From CBDESM01 sp965242485 (GTDB taxonomy: Bacteria > Chloroflexota > Dehalococcoidia > Bin125): 64,000 nucleotides of DNA. The number at the start of each line of letters is the position of its first letter. Positions within the stretch are counted from its first letter, which is position 1. Shown here one piece after another: positions 24,595 through 32,891 of this stretch. The position numbers were made by a program, and so were the translations under genes. The DNA lies in the NCBI GenBank assembly GCA_965242485.1, contig CBDESM010000003.1, forward strand, positions 1,364,001 to 1,428,000, written 5' to 3'. The notes beneath the pieces were generated by a model. That model saw only the letters and a list, made by a program, of their open reading frames with translations. It was not told the origin of the DNA and searched no databases.

Positions 24595-25404
24595 TTAGCT
24601 GCCGGAGCCGGAGCCCGAACCGCTGCCGGACCCGGACCCACTGCCAGAGCCTGAACCGCTGCCCGAGCCAGATCCGCTACCGGAGCCGGAGCCCGAACCG
24701 GAGCCGCTGTCGCCGTCGGAAGTTGCGGGGGTGGCAACGGGCACTTGGCTGATGCCTTCGCCACGATGGGTGTCGAGCTGGCTGGACCAGTAGGTGATCC
24801 GGTAGGCGTTGGAGCTCACGGTCGTCCAAGTCTTCCCGTTTTCGGACGGGTAGACGATGTCCTCCTCGGGGATCGGCAGCGGGTCGCCGTTCCGCATGAA
24901 CGGGGTCAGCGTGTGCGTGCAGACGTAGTCCTCGACCCGCGTCCACTCGTACCAAGTCTGCCGCCCGCCGCCGGCGTATGTGACTTCCTTCGTGCGCCCC
25001 GTCGGACGCCGGCTGTAGACGTGGTTGACCTCGCAGGTCATCGTCCTCTGGAATGACAGCTGCGGGTAGCGGCAGGTCTGTTCCGGATAGCCCTCCGGGT
25101 AGCCGGAGTACCTCGCGGCGCAAGCCGCGATCCGCGCCTCCTCCGCGGCTTGGGCGTCATCGTCGCCGCCCGAGCCTTCGCCTGATCCTTCACCTGATCC
25201 GTCGCCGGATCCTTCGCCCGAGCCTTCGCTTGAATCCTCGCTCGTCCCTGAGCCCGACCCGGAGCCTGAGTTGGAATCGTCCGACGGCGATTGGGCGCTC
25301 GCCGTCGCGGCCAGCGCGAAGACCGCGCCGACCGCCAGCAGGGCGCCGATCAGAAGCCGGCCGATCCATTCGCCTGATCCCCTGAGCCTGGTGAAGTCCA
25401 GCAT
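24595..25404 (-). CDS. Secreted low-complexity Ser/Gly-rich protein
   Basis: 269 residues. A basic start (LRGSGEWIGR) and a hydrophobic stretch ending in ATASAQ form a signal peptide. Then comes a Ser/Gly/Glu/Asp repeat region (SGSGSG, GEGSGEG; about residues 40-75), a folded domain of about 130 residues with several Cys and Trp, and a C-terminal run of about 38 alternating Gly-Ser residues. The tail's hexanucleotide repeats can vary in length without shifting frame. Probably an exported surface or adhesive protein; function unknown. Confidence 0.72.
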   Translation of the reverse strand: MLDFTRLRGSGEWIGRLLIGALLAVGAVFALAATASAQSPSDDSNSGSGSGSGTSEDSSEGSGEGSGDGSGEGSGEGSGGDDDAQAAEEARIAACAARYSGYPEGYPEQTCRYPQLSFQRTMTCEVNHVYSRRPTGRTKEVTYAGGGRQTWYEWTRVEDYVCTHTLTPFMRNGDPLPIPEEDIVYPSENGKTWTTVSSNAYRITYWSSQLDTHRGEGISQVPVATPATSDGDSGSGSGSGSGSGSGSGSGSGSGSGSGSGSGSGSGSGS

Positions 25405-25463
25405 CGATCTTCTCCTCGCGGTTTCCGGTGTAGTTTCACCATACACAACCTTCGCCGCGCAAC

Positions 25464-28298
25464 TTACTCACCCGGCTCCGTCAGCCGGCGGTTCGAGACC
25501 ACGGGCTCCGAGGCCAGCATTCGCCGCAGCGGCGTCAGATCCGGCAGCCCCAGCACCTCCGCCAAGCCCGCATCCAGCCGTTCCCGCGCCGCGCAATCCG
25601 CCATCTCCGGCAAGGGCAGCAGCGTCTCCTCCGCCAATTCCTCGAACAGCGCCGCTAGCCGCTCCAGCTGCCCATCCGCCAGCTCGCGGACGTCGAGCAC
25701 CGGCATTTCTTCCAAGTCGCCCTTCTTGAGGCTGACCCAGCCGCCTTCGGTTGTCGTTCGCGTGCCGAGCAGCGTGAGCAGTCCCAAACTGCTGTTCAGC
25801 CACAGCGCGAGGCCAAAATCATGCAGCTCTTCCGTGGTTTTGATCTCCCAGAAGACATTCGAGAGGACGTCCCGGTCGCATTTCATCGAAACCGTGCGGA
25901 CGGTGTCCAAGCGCAACCGCTCCGCAACGAGCAGTCGCGCCGCCTTTTGCCAGAGATCCGTGGCGCTCTTCAATCTGCGTCCGGGTCGTGGTTTCGAGAG
26001 CGCTGCTAGATGTTTATTCGGTGCAACGCTCAGCGTTGTTCGTTCATTGGTGTCATGTCCGGCTACGAGCGGGTATGCCGTGTTGGTATCCGTATAGGTG
26101 AATCCGTCCAAGATGTCGCGGCGGTCCGGGCCGATGCTGCCGAGCTCGCCGAGCGGACAGATTGGAAGCTCGGCTCTCGTCGACTGTCCTGGTACTTGGA
26201 CCGTGCTACCGGCGAGCAGTGAGTGTGCTGCACGGGCGAGGTCGCCGCGCGAAAACTGCACTCCGTCCCATTGTTCTCCCGTCGCGTCGCCTTGCGGCAG
26301 CGATATTGCTTCGCCGATGTGGCGGCCGTCGAGTTCGAGCAGGGCTGCGCCCGTTGCTTCGAGCTCGGCCGGGGGCGTCGCTCCGATCACGTCGGCGAGG
26401 CGGCCCGCGTCAAGCACGTTGTCGGGGTTTTCCCACAGATTCACGTAGGTCGTGCGCGACTCGCCTGTGTCCCCCTCCGCCCGTTTGGTCGCGATCAGCA
26501 GCGCTTCCGAGAGGTCGGTGCTGTCGGAGAAATTCCAGCGCTGCGGGTCGTGCGACGCGATCACCATGTCCAAGCGGAAGTCGCGCTCGATCAGCGCCCG
26601 CGTCTGCTGCCACGAGCGGCCCGTGCAGACGGTCAGCGGCAGTACCAGCGCCAAGCGCCCCTCGCCGGCGCGGATTTTCGGCGTCACCGCGGCGACGAAT
26701 GCAGCGCCGACGCCGGCTACGGCGGATGCGCCCTGCGACTTGAGCCGGGCCTTGATCTCGGACTGGATTCGCGTCCGCTCCCTGTCCGGCAGGCTGCCGA
26801 AGAGCAGGCTCGAACGGGTGAACGGCGGGTTCATGATCGCCAAATCAAGCGGCGGCAGCACCGCCGTATCAACTCCTTCTATTACCCCCCCCCCCCCCCC
26901 ACTTATAGTATTCATCCCGCGTACCTTGGCGGGAGCAACGACCGCGACCGACTCGCCCGCGCCGAGCGGGTACTGCACGGCGGCCTCGCTCTGGCCGAGG
27001 AAATCGAGCGAGCCGAGCTTGACATCGTCGCTCGATGCTTCCAGCGGCATCACGTACAGGTTCATCCGGTCGAAGTGGATCGCCGGGTTCAGCATCGCCA
27101 AGCTGGTCGCCGCGAAGTGCACCGCCGAAAGCTGCACGTCGAACCCGTGCAGCGCCTGCTCGACCATCACCTTGTGCAGCGCGTCCTTCTTCTGCCCGCC
27201 CGCGGTCACGTGCCGCCGTTCCGCCTCCGACGCGACCGCCATCAGCAGCGTTCCGGTGCCGCAGGCGATGTCCGCGATGTTCAGCGAGGCCGGGAATTCG
27301 TGCTGCGCCCAATCCGTCTGCGGCGGCCACTGGTGGAAGACCAGCCGCGCCAGCATCGTCGCCGCCGGCACCGACGTGTAGTACGCCCCCGTGAATTTGG
27401 CGTCGGATAGCAGCGTGTGGAACAGCCGCCCCGACAAGTCGTGCCCCTCGACGTCGCGCGTCTGCCTGACCGCGTCGATCAGCGGGTCGATCACCGCGGC
27501 CTGCGCCGGCGCGGGCGCGTCGCAGAGGATGTCCAAGAGGTCCGCCGCCAGCTGGAAGACCGGCACGTAGTCGATCTCGTCGCAGATCGTGCGCCAAGCG
27601 TCGCGCAGCCCCGGCGCCCCGCGCTTGGCCGCCTCCGAAACCGTGGGCACCTGCGCGTGCGCGGCCGAGAGCCGCTCCTCGAAGGCGAGCGCGTTGAACA
27701 GCACCAGGCAGCCGATCCGCAGCGCCGCCGCCCGCTCCTTCTCCTTGTCCGACTCCGCGATCGCGTCCGCGATCCGCTGCCCGATCCGCGCGTGCCGCGA
27801 GACTTCCTTGGCCGCCGTCTCCGTCGCGTAGCGCACCGCGCCGGCCGCCGCGGCCACGCGGTCGACGCCCTCGACGTGCAGGGGCAGCGCCCGCAGGAAA
27901 TCGGCCAGCTGATGCGCGCTGCCGCTGCGCAGCTGCGGTTCCGGCTCGACCCGCTCCCGCGTGCTGTGCAGGTACCAGCTCAGATCCTCCGCCTCGGCTA
28001 GCGCCCGCCCCACGTCATCGGCCGTGTCCAGCCCCTGCGGATACAGCACCCCGATCCGCCCGATCGCGGCCGGGAACTCGCCGATTCGCTCCGCCAGCTG
28101 CGCGTCCAACTGCGCCCGTGCCCCCGCCCATTTGCACTCGACCAGCGCGAACTCGTCCCCCGCGAGCCGCTCGACGCGGATATCCGGCGCATCCCCGTCA
28201 AGCCGCTGCTCCGCCGCCGCCGCGATCCCCCGCGCCTTCAGCAACTCCCCCAGCAGCGTATTCGCCGCCTCCTCCCGAGACCTCCATCGCCGCACCAT
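25464..28298 (-). CDS. Single-chain restriction-modification candidate: PD-(D/E)xK plus N6-adenine methyltransferase
   Basis: 944 residues. The N-terminus holds a nuclease-like motif: PD at 38-39 and ECK at 54-56, matching PD-(D/E)xK. After a helical region comes the methyltransferase: motif I DIACGTG at 343-349 and catalytic NPPF at 490-493, followed by a long C-terminal target-recognition-like region. One chain with cutting, methylating and recognition parts resembles type IIG enzymes; BREX-like methylases are an alternative. A 16-G coding-strand tract encodes glycines about 467-471, just before NPPF. I chose the ATG at 28298, with GACAAT 6 bases upstream; the longer frame to 28484 reads into a broken gene copy. 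Confidence 0.8.
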   Translation of the reverse strand: MVRRWRSREEAANTLLGELLKARGIAAAAEQRLDGDAPDIRVERLAGDEFALVECKWAGARAQLDAQLAERIGEFPAAIGRIGVLYPQGLDTADDVGRALAEAEDLSWYLHSTRERVEPEPQLRSGSAHQLADFLRALPLHVEGVDRVAAAAGAVRYATETAAKEVSRHARIGQRIADAIAESDKEKERAAALRIGCLVLFNALAFEERLSAAHAQVPTVSEAAKRGAPGLRDAWRTICDEIDYVPVFQLAADLLDILCDAPAPAQAAVIDPLIDAVRQTRDVEGHDLSGRLFHTLLSDAKFTGAYYTSVPAATMLARLVFHQWPPQTDWAQHEFPASLNIADIACGTGTLLMAVASEAERRHVTAGGQKKDALHKVMVEQALHGFDVQLSAVHFAATSLAMLNPAIHFDRMNLYVMPLEASSDDVKLGSLDFLGQSEAAVQYPLGAGESVAVVAPAKVRGMNTISGGGGGVIEGVDTAVLPPLDLAIMNPPFTRSSLLFGSLPDRERTRIQSEIKARLKSQGASAVAGVGAAFVAAVTPKIRAGEGRLALVLPLTVCTGRSWQQTRALIERDFRLDMVIASHDPQRWNFSDSTDLSEALLIATKRAEGDTGESRTTYVNLWENPDNVLDAGRLADVIGATPPAELEATGAALLELDGRHIGEAISLPQGDATGEQWDGVQFSRGDLARAAHSLLAGSTVQVPGQSTRAELPICPLGELGSIGPDRRDILDGFTYTDTNTAYPLVAGHDTNERTTLSVAPNKHLAALSKPRPGRRLKSATDLWQKAARLLVAERLRLDTVRTVSMKCDRDVLSNVFWEIKTTEELHDFGLALWLNSSLGLLTLLGTRTTTEGGWVSLKKGDLEEMPVLDVRELADGQLERLAALFEELAEETLLPLPEMADCAARERLDAGLAEVLGLPDLTPLRRMLASEPVVSNRRLTEPGE
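26885..26900 (-). repeat. Homopolymer tract: 16 G on coding strand of RM gene
   Basis: Sixteen C on the plus strand (G in the coding strand), flanked by unusually AT-rich bases. It encodes five glycines in the current open frame. With one G fewer the next codon becomes TAA; with one more, TGA follows five codons past the tract's last glycine codon. Slippage would therefore switch off the protein before its catalytic NPPF motif. Confidence 0.9.
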
Positions 28299-28304
28299 GC
28301 CCCC

Positions 28305-28310
28305 ATTGTC
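28305..28310 (-). promoter_or_regulatory. -10-like box (GACAAT), leaderless start of RM gene
   Basis: On the minus strand GACAAT is followed by six bases and the ATG at 28298. The broken second copy (start at 29676) keeps the same GGCGCTGTGCGACAAT context with one extra base, so this block was duplicated with the gene. Confidence 0.45.
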
Positions 28311-28339
28311 GCACAGCGCCCCGGCCGTCCCGTTTAACC

Positions 28340-28561
28340 GCGCGTGCCGCGAGATTTCCTTGGCCGCCGTCTCCGTCGCGTAGCGCACCGCGCCAGCGGC
28401 GGCCACGCGGTCGACGACCTCAATGTGCTGGGGCAGCGCCCGCCCCATATCCTCGGTCGTGTCCAGCCCCTGCGGATACAGCACCCTGATTTACCCGATC
28501 GCCGCCGGGAACGCGCCGATTCGCTCCGCCAACTGCGCCCGGGCCCCCGCCCATTTGCACT
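28340..28561 (-). pseudogene. Broken duplicate of RM gene, inner fragment
   Basis: On the minus strand this reads CKWAGARAQLAERIG, an in-frame stop at 28491-28493, then VLYPQGLDT, RVAAAGAVRYATETAAKE and HAR. It matches residues about 55-180 of the intact gene, with a 3-residue loss, a large internal loss of about 38 residues and the stop. It directly abuts the upstream region of the intact gene. It continues the fragment at 29513-29676 once the intervening insertion is removed. Confidence 0.8.
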
Positions 28562-28584
28562 GGTGCGATGGGTTATGCTAGATT
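28555..28584 (+). promoter_or_regulatory. Possible -35/-10 pair for the inserted gene
   Basis: TTGCAC (28555-28560) and TAGATT (28579-28584) are 18 bases apart, a plausible sigma-70-type pair. An overlapping TATGCT lies at 28574-28579. The -35 comes from the flanking RM sequence, so insertion created the promoter. Confidence 0.4.
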
Positions 28585-29512
28585 GAAAGCAACGGGGTGG
28601 CGAGTGTTGCTCCGAACACAGGAAGGGGCGGGGCGATGCGCTGGGTACTTGTGGCTACAATCGCGGTAATCGCAATTGCGCTGGTGGGAGCAATTCTATT
28701 TCTTTTTCAATCTGAGCAAGAGCAAGTCGAACCTCAGCCTACTCCACGCACATCCGTTGGGCGAACAGTCGTAGATGATGCGTATAATAATCCAGTTCCT
28801 GTGGATTTCAAGGATGGCAGCACAATTGACGTGCGTCCCGCAATTTTGATAACTGATAAAGATGATTGGCGTTTGGCTGTGCAATTTAGACATAGATCAA
28901 GTCAACGGCAAAGTCAGCGCACCGTTCTTGGCAGAGTCAAGTCGTCGCAAATTGCTGAAACGCGCATGGGCGATTGTTTTGCAAGCAAAGTTGTTCCTAC
29001 GGGGGCAATAGTGCGCGACTCTGTATTGGCAGTGAAGGTCATCGCTTGTACGCACGATAATGGCGATATTACACTTGGCATTCAAGGCTATCGCGCGAAT
29101 GAACATGGCGATAAAGGCGAACGTTTCATCACCACACGTATTAAAAAAGAGCAACAACGTTCAGATATTTGGTTTAGTTCTACATTTACCAAAAATACTT
29201 ACGATCTTATGCCGTGGCACTACACAGCACCACGAGCAGTGCCGACGTATCCTAGACAGTCTGATGTTCCGTCGTCCAGCCTTGAAGTTGATACAGGTGC
29301 TAGGTCGCGGGAAGTTTGTGATATTCACGGCGGGCGATGGACTGGGGGGCGATGCTTGAAATATCACCAGCGCCCCATTGTTACGCAATCCGTAGAGTCT
29401 GCTTGCCGTGCCGTTTGGGGTGAGACGCAGCAATATTCAGAGTGTGTGTCTTTCTGTAAGTCAAATCCCACACTGCGGTCTCCAATGTGCGGGCGGCGCT
29501 GATGTCCACCTT
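28562..29512. mobile_element. 951-bp AT-rich insertion within the broken RM copy, flanked by CACT
   Basis: The duplicate RM 5' end is interrupted at the codons for VECKW. CACT occurs on both sides (28558-28561 and 29513-29516) but once in the intact gene, which looks like a 4-bp target-site duplication. The insert carries one gene (28636-29502) and no transposase. Its ends share only a weak inverted similarity (GGTG at each end on opposite strands). It could be a non-autonomous element or cassette; the mechanism is unknown. Confidence 0.55.
28636..29502 (+). CDS. AT-rich cargo gene, membrane-anchored unknown protein
   Basis: 288 residues. One N-terminal transmembrane segment (about 4-28) is followed by Gln/Glu/Pro-rich residues and a soluble domain of unknown family, probably outside the membrane. 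The C-terminal 60 residues contain several Cys (CDIHGGRWTGGRC, then two more pairs), which could form disulfides. AGGAAGGGG precedes the ATG; an in-frame GTG at 28597 is less likely. Base composition is clearly more AT-rich than the surroundings, indicating transfer. Confidence 0.68.
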   Translation: MRWVLVATIAVIAIALVGAILFLFQSEQEQVEPQPTPRTSVGRTVVDDAYNNPVPVDFKDGSTIDVRPAILITDKDDWRLAVQFRHRSSQRQSQRTVLGRVKSSQIAETRMGDCFASKVVPTGAIVRDSVLAVKVIACTHDNGDITLGIQGYRANEHGDKGERFITTRIKKEQQRSDIWFSSTFTKNTYDLMPWHYTAPRAVPTYPRQSDVPSSSLEVDTGARSREVCDIHGGRWTGGRCLKYHQRPIVTQSVESACRAVWGETQQYSECVSFCKSNPTLRSPMCGRR

Positions 29513-29676
29513 CACTCAACCAATGCGAACTTGCCTCTCGCCAGCCGCTCGACGCGGATATCCGGCGCATCCCCGTCAAGCCGCTGCTCCGCCGCTGCCA
29601 CGATCCCCCGCGCCTTCAGCAGCTCCCCCAGCAGCGTATTCGCCGCCTCCTCCCGAGACCTCCATCTCCGTGCCAT
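29513..29676 (-). pseudogene. Broken duplicate of RM gene, N-terminal fragment
   Basis: Minus-strand ATG at 29676 opens MARRWRSREEAANTLLGEL, nearly identical to the start of the intact RM gene, and runs to FALVE, where a TGA is created by the insertion junction. It contains the PD motif but not the ECK. The upstream GACAAT block is also conserved. Together with 28340-28561 it is the 5' part of a tandem duplicate. Confidence 0.8.
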
Positions 29677-29756
29677 GCCCCCGATTGTCGCACAGCGCCG
29701 ATCTTCGCACTAGCTAACCTATGTTATATAAACTTGAAATTATACTCAATACTATT
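29677..29756. other. Short AT-rich intergenic stretch
   Basis: After the conserved upstream block of the broken RM copy (to about 29703), about 50 bases are strongly AT-rich (runs such as TTATATAAAC). It lies downstream of the minus-strand membrane gene that ends at 29757. No gene or hairpin is evident. Confidence 0.4.
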
Positions 29757-30023
29757 CTATACCATTCTTTCGTCGCAATCATCCTTCGCGCGTTGTTTCT
29801 TCCGCCTGCGGTCTTTCGCATAGAGAGCGCCCAGCCAGTAGGCTCCCGCCATCAAGAACGGCAGCGCCAGAATCGCGAACTCGACATCTAGTGCTCGGGC
29901 AGCGAAATAGAGGGCAATCCCTATTACCGAAAGCGGCAACGCGCGTTCCACGTAACGCGCTGCCAGCGATCCCTCGTCTATCCACGTCCGGAAGGTTCGG
30001 ACGAACCCGCGCAAGCGCGTCAT
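29757..30023 (-). CDS. Small two-helix membrane protein
   Basis: 88 residues with two hydrophobic segments (about 29-45 and 48-68) and a highly basic C-terminus (KDRRRKKQRAK) before an acidic end, so the tail should lie in the cytoplasm. No family recognised. The ATG at 30023 follows purines. GC content is intermediate between the AT-rich insert and the core genes. Neighbours give no functional hint. Confidence 0.55.
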   Translation of the reverse strand: MTRLRGFVRTFRTWIDEGSLAARYVERALPLSVIGIALYFAARALDVEFAILALPFLMAGAYWLGALYAKDRRRKKQRAKDDCDERMV

Positions 30024-30097
30024 GATCTCTCCGCTCTCGCCACGATCATTTCAATGGCACTCTGTTGCGTATTGCTCTCCGTCGCTGTTCAGCGTCC

Positions 30098-31162
30098 TCA
30101 GTCTGCGACTGCTTCCGTGCCTGTTGGGGCGGTGAGAATCTCGGCGACCATTGTCTCGGCGGCTGCGGTTGGGGTTGTGCCTTGTTCTTTGGCGCGGTGG
30201 AAGATGTTGCGGGTTGTTTCGAAGACGCTTTCGGCGTGTTGTTGGGACTGTTGGGGGGGCCAGGACTCGATTTCTATGGCTACGGAGATGAGGCCGCCGC
30301 TGTTGACGATGAAATCGGGGGCGTAGAGGATGTTGAGGTTGGCGATTTTGGCGGCGTCTTCGGGGTCTTGATCGAGTTGGTTGTTGGCTGCGCCGCAGAT
30401 GCCGCGGCAGCGGAGCTGAGGGATCGTGGTCGCGTTGAGGATGCCGCCGAGCGCGTTGGGGGAGAGGATGTCGCACTCTGCGCGCATTGCTTCGTCGACG
30501 GAGAGGGCGGTTGCGCCGATCTGCGCTGCGAGCGTCGCGGCCGCGTCGGCGCGCACGTCGGCGACGAGCACTTCGCCGCCTGATTCGGCCAGCCGTGTTG
30601 CGACTTTGCCGCCGACCTTGCCGACGCCGACGACGGAGACGCGGCGGCCGGCGAACTCCGGGCTGCCGTCCAGCGCGTCGAGCGTGGCGCGCATGCCTTG
30701 CAGGACGGTCGTCGCCGTGAGTGCGGAGGTGTCGCCCGAGCCGCCCTTGGCCGGCGACATTCCGCACATGTAGGGCGTCAGCTCGGAGAGGCGGTCGACT
30801 TCGGCGGTGGTCGTGCCGACGTCGGTCGTGGTGATGAATTTGCCGCCGAACTCAGTGACGAATTCGGCGTAGGAGCGGAGCATCGCGTCGGTTTTCGCGC
30901 CGGGGTCGCCGATCACGACGGCCTTGCCGCCGCCGAAGGGGAGGCGCGCGCCGGCGGCCTTCATCGTCATCGCGCCGGAGAGGCGCAGGACGTCGCGGAG
31001 GGCTTCGCCGCGGTCGGCGTAGGGCTGCCAGCGGGTGCCGCCGACGGCGGGGCCGAGCGCGGTCGAGTGGACGGCGATGATCGCGGTCAGGCCGGCATCG
31101 TCGTCGCGCCAGAGCCGCACGTCCTCGTGGGTCGCCGTCGGAATCTGCTCGATCTCCGCCAT
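30098..31162 (-). CDS. Leu/Glu/Phe/Val-type amino acid dehydrogenase
   Basis: 354 residues. Catalyses NAD(P)-dependent oxidative deamination of an amino acid, most likely leucine/valine or phenylalanine. The N-terminal catalytic domain has GGTRW, KAAGARLPFGGGKAVV with the active-site lysine, and TTTDVGTTTAEVDRL. The NAD-binding domain opens with VVGVGKVGGKVA. The C-terminal 40 residues are loosely conserved. The ATG at 31162 is 11 bases after the stop of the thioredoxin-like gene, so both are in one unit. Exact amino acid preference cannot be read from sequence. Confidence 0.88.
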   Translation of the reverse strand: MAEIEQIPTATHEDVRLWRDDDAGLTAIIAVHSTALGPAVGGTRWQPYADRGEALRDVLRLSGAMTMKAAGARLPFGGGKAVVIGDPGAKTDAMLRSYAEFVTEFGGKFITTTDVGTTTAEVDRLSELTPYMCGMSPAKGGSGDTSALTATTVLQGMRATLDALDGSPEFAGRRVSVVGVGKVGGKVATRLAESGGEVLVADVRADAAATLAAQIGATALSVDEAMRAECDILSPNALGGILNATTIPQLRCRGICGAANNQLDQDPEDAAKIANLNILYAPDFIVNSGGLISVAIEIESWPPQQSQQHAESVFETTRNIFHRAKEQGTTPTAAAETMVAEILTAPTGTEAVAD

Positions 31163-31173
31163 GCTGCGCCTCC

Positions 31174-32301
31174 TCACTCGTCTCCGCGCAGGGCCCGCGC
31201 GAGCGCAGCTGCGGCGTCGGGGCCGCTCGCGATCCGTTCGATCGCGCCCTGGGCGTCGATTGCGATCAAGCGTAAATCTCCGTCGCGCGCGTACAACGCG
31301 CCGATGTCGCCGCGCCATGTCAAGCGTGCGACATCTCCGGCGGCGGAATTTCCGCCGAGGACCGCGAGCGCGCCGAATTCGCGCAGGTCGCGGAGATCGA
31401 GCGCGCCGCAGCCCTCGCAGCCCGGCGGGGCGATAGCGAGCACGACGGGCGCGCCGCGCTGGTCGCTGAGTCGCCAGCGCCCGCCGTCCGCCAGCTCCGC
31501 CGCGAAGTCGGGCGCGAGCAGGCCCCGTTCGACGCCGACCTCGGCATCGGCCGAGCCGGGCGGCGCTTTGAGCCCGGGCGCGATCTCCGTCCCGCCGACG
31601 GCGGAGCGCGAGGCGGCATCCGCGGCGTCGGCGGCGATTCGCTCGTCCGGCGCCTGCCCCGCGTAGATCAGGGCGATCGTCCCGTCGGGGTCGATGAAGA
31701 ACGTGCGTGGCGGGCCGGCCGGGCCGCCGCCGCCGTAGGCGCGGAAAACGTCGCCGCTGAAGTCCATCGGCAGCAGGTAGTTGATGCCGAACTCGTCGGC
31801 GAAGTCGCCGGCGGGGCCGCGCGATTCCTCGATGTTGATGCCGGCGATGATCAGGCCGGCGGCGGCGTGCTCGGCCTGCGCGCGGACGAGCGCGGGCACC
31901 TCGCGGCGGCAGGGGCCGCACCAGGAGGCCCAGAAATTCAGCACGACGGCGTGCCCGCGCCAGTCGGAGAGGCGGAAGCGCCCGCCCTCGAGCGTCTCCA
32001 GCTCGAAATCGGGCGCGACCGCGCCGATCTCGGCCGCTACGACCGCGCCCGGCGCGAGCAGGTAGTCCGGCAGCGGCGCGACGCCGCCTTCGCCCGTGCC
32101 GTCTCCCCCGCGCAGCAGGGCCAGCCAGAGCGCGAGCGCGACGGCCGCGACCGCGCCCAGCCCGGCCAGGACAGTGCGCGCGCCGTGGTACTCGCGCGGA
32201 CGGTTCGGGTTCTCCGGCGGGAATTCGTCCCCGCCGCCCGCCGACGGGCCGGCCGGCTGGTCGGTCTCCGGGCTCTCCGGGCTGGTCGGCTGCTCGGCCA
32301 A
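31174..32301 (-). CDS. Membrane-anchored double thioredoxin-fold protein
   Basis: 375 residues starting from a TTG. A Pro/Glu-rich cytoplasmic start is followed by one transmembrane helix (about 43-63). Domain one (about 90-230) is TlpA/ResA-like: APDFELETLEGG, then WASWCGPC with the redox pair at C128/C131, and a RTFFIDPDG strand. Domain two (about 275-370) repeats the pattern, APDFAAELADGG, but with CEGC in place of CGPC. It probably handles thiol-disulfide exchange outside the membrane. The two-domain arrangement is unusual; the second may be an altered or inactive copy. Confidence 0.78.
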   Translation of the reverse strand: MAEQPTSPESPETDQPAGPSAGGGDEFPPENPNRPREYHGARTVLAGLGAVAAVALALWLALLRGGDGTGEGGVAPLPDYLLAPGAVVAAEIGAVAPDFELETLEGGRFRLSDWRGHAVVLNFWASWCGPCRREVPALVRAQAEHAAAGLIIAGINIEESRGPAGDFADEFGINYLLPMDFSGDVFRAYGGGGPAGPPRTFFIDPDGTIALIYAGQAPDERIAADAADAASRSAVGGTEIAPGLKAPPGSADAEVGVERGLLAPDFAAELADGGRWRLSDQRGAPVVLAIAPPGCEGCGALDLRDLREFGALAVLGGNSAAGDVARLTWRGDIGALYARDGDLRLIAIDAQGAIERIASGPDAAAALARALRGDE

Positions 32302-32373
32302 TGCGCACCCCCATCCGCGTAGGTATGCTGCCCGCGCGGATGAGTCAAGCATGAGCCGGGCCGCGGAGGGCGC

Positions 32374-32880
32374 ATGACCGCGCAGCAGATTCCCGCCGAG
32401 CCGTTCCTCGAGGCGATCCGCGGCGCGGGCGTCGAGGATGTCGTGCTCGTGCCCGACACGCACCAGCGCACGCTGCTGGACGCGATCATGCAGGATCCGG
32501 GCATCCGCACGGTCCACTGCTCGACCGAGGACGAGGCGATCGCGGTGAGCGCCGGGCTGATCGTGGGCGGGCGCAGCCCGATGATGCAGATCCAGCACGC
32601 CGGCCTCTACGCCTGCGTCAACAACCTGCGCGGCGTCGGGCTCGACGGCGGCTTCCCGATCGTGCTGCTGATCGGCCTGCTCGGGCGCGACCCGGAGCTG
32701 GAGCCGCGCGAGGACGGCAGCTCTATGGTGCGCCTCTCCGAACCGCTGCTCGACACGCTCGGCATCCCCCACTACCTGCTCGACGGCCCCGATGATCTGC
32801 ACCGGGTCGGCGAGGCCTTCGACGAAGCCCGCGAGCGCGGCGGCCCGGTGGCGCTGCTCGTGGGCACCACGACCAGCTGA
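32374..32880 (+). CDS. ThDP-dependent 2-oxoacid decarboxylase, N-terminal (alpha) subunit
   Basis: 168 residues forming the pyrimidine-binding domain of a split thiamin-diphosphate enzyme of the sulfopyruvate/phosphonopyruvate decarboxylase kind (ComD-like). STEDEAIAVSAGL holds the catalytic glutamate. GLYACVNNLRG and VLLIGLLGR match that subfamily. GGAGG precedes the ATG, and the matching C-terminal subunit starts 11 bases after its stop. Whether the substrate is sulfopyruvate, phosphonopyruvate or another acid cannot be told; no neighbouring coenzyme M or phosphonate gene is seen. Confidence 0.82.
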   Translation: MTAQQIPAEPFLEAIRGAGVEDVVLVPDTHQRTLLDAIMQDPGIRTVHCSTEDEAIAVSAGLIVGGRSPMMQIQHAGLYACVNNLRGVGLDGGFPIVLLIGLLGRDPELEPREDGSSMVRLSEPLLDTLGIPHYLLDGPDDLHRVGEAFDEARERGGPVALLVGTTTS

Positions 32881-32891
32881 GCGGAGCCGTC

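Noticed and set aside
28299..28484. Longer N-terminus for the RM gene
   Set aside because: These 62 codons duplicate an internal part of the same gene and follow a stop; they belong to the broken copy, not to the N-terminus.
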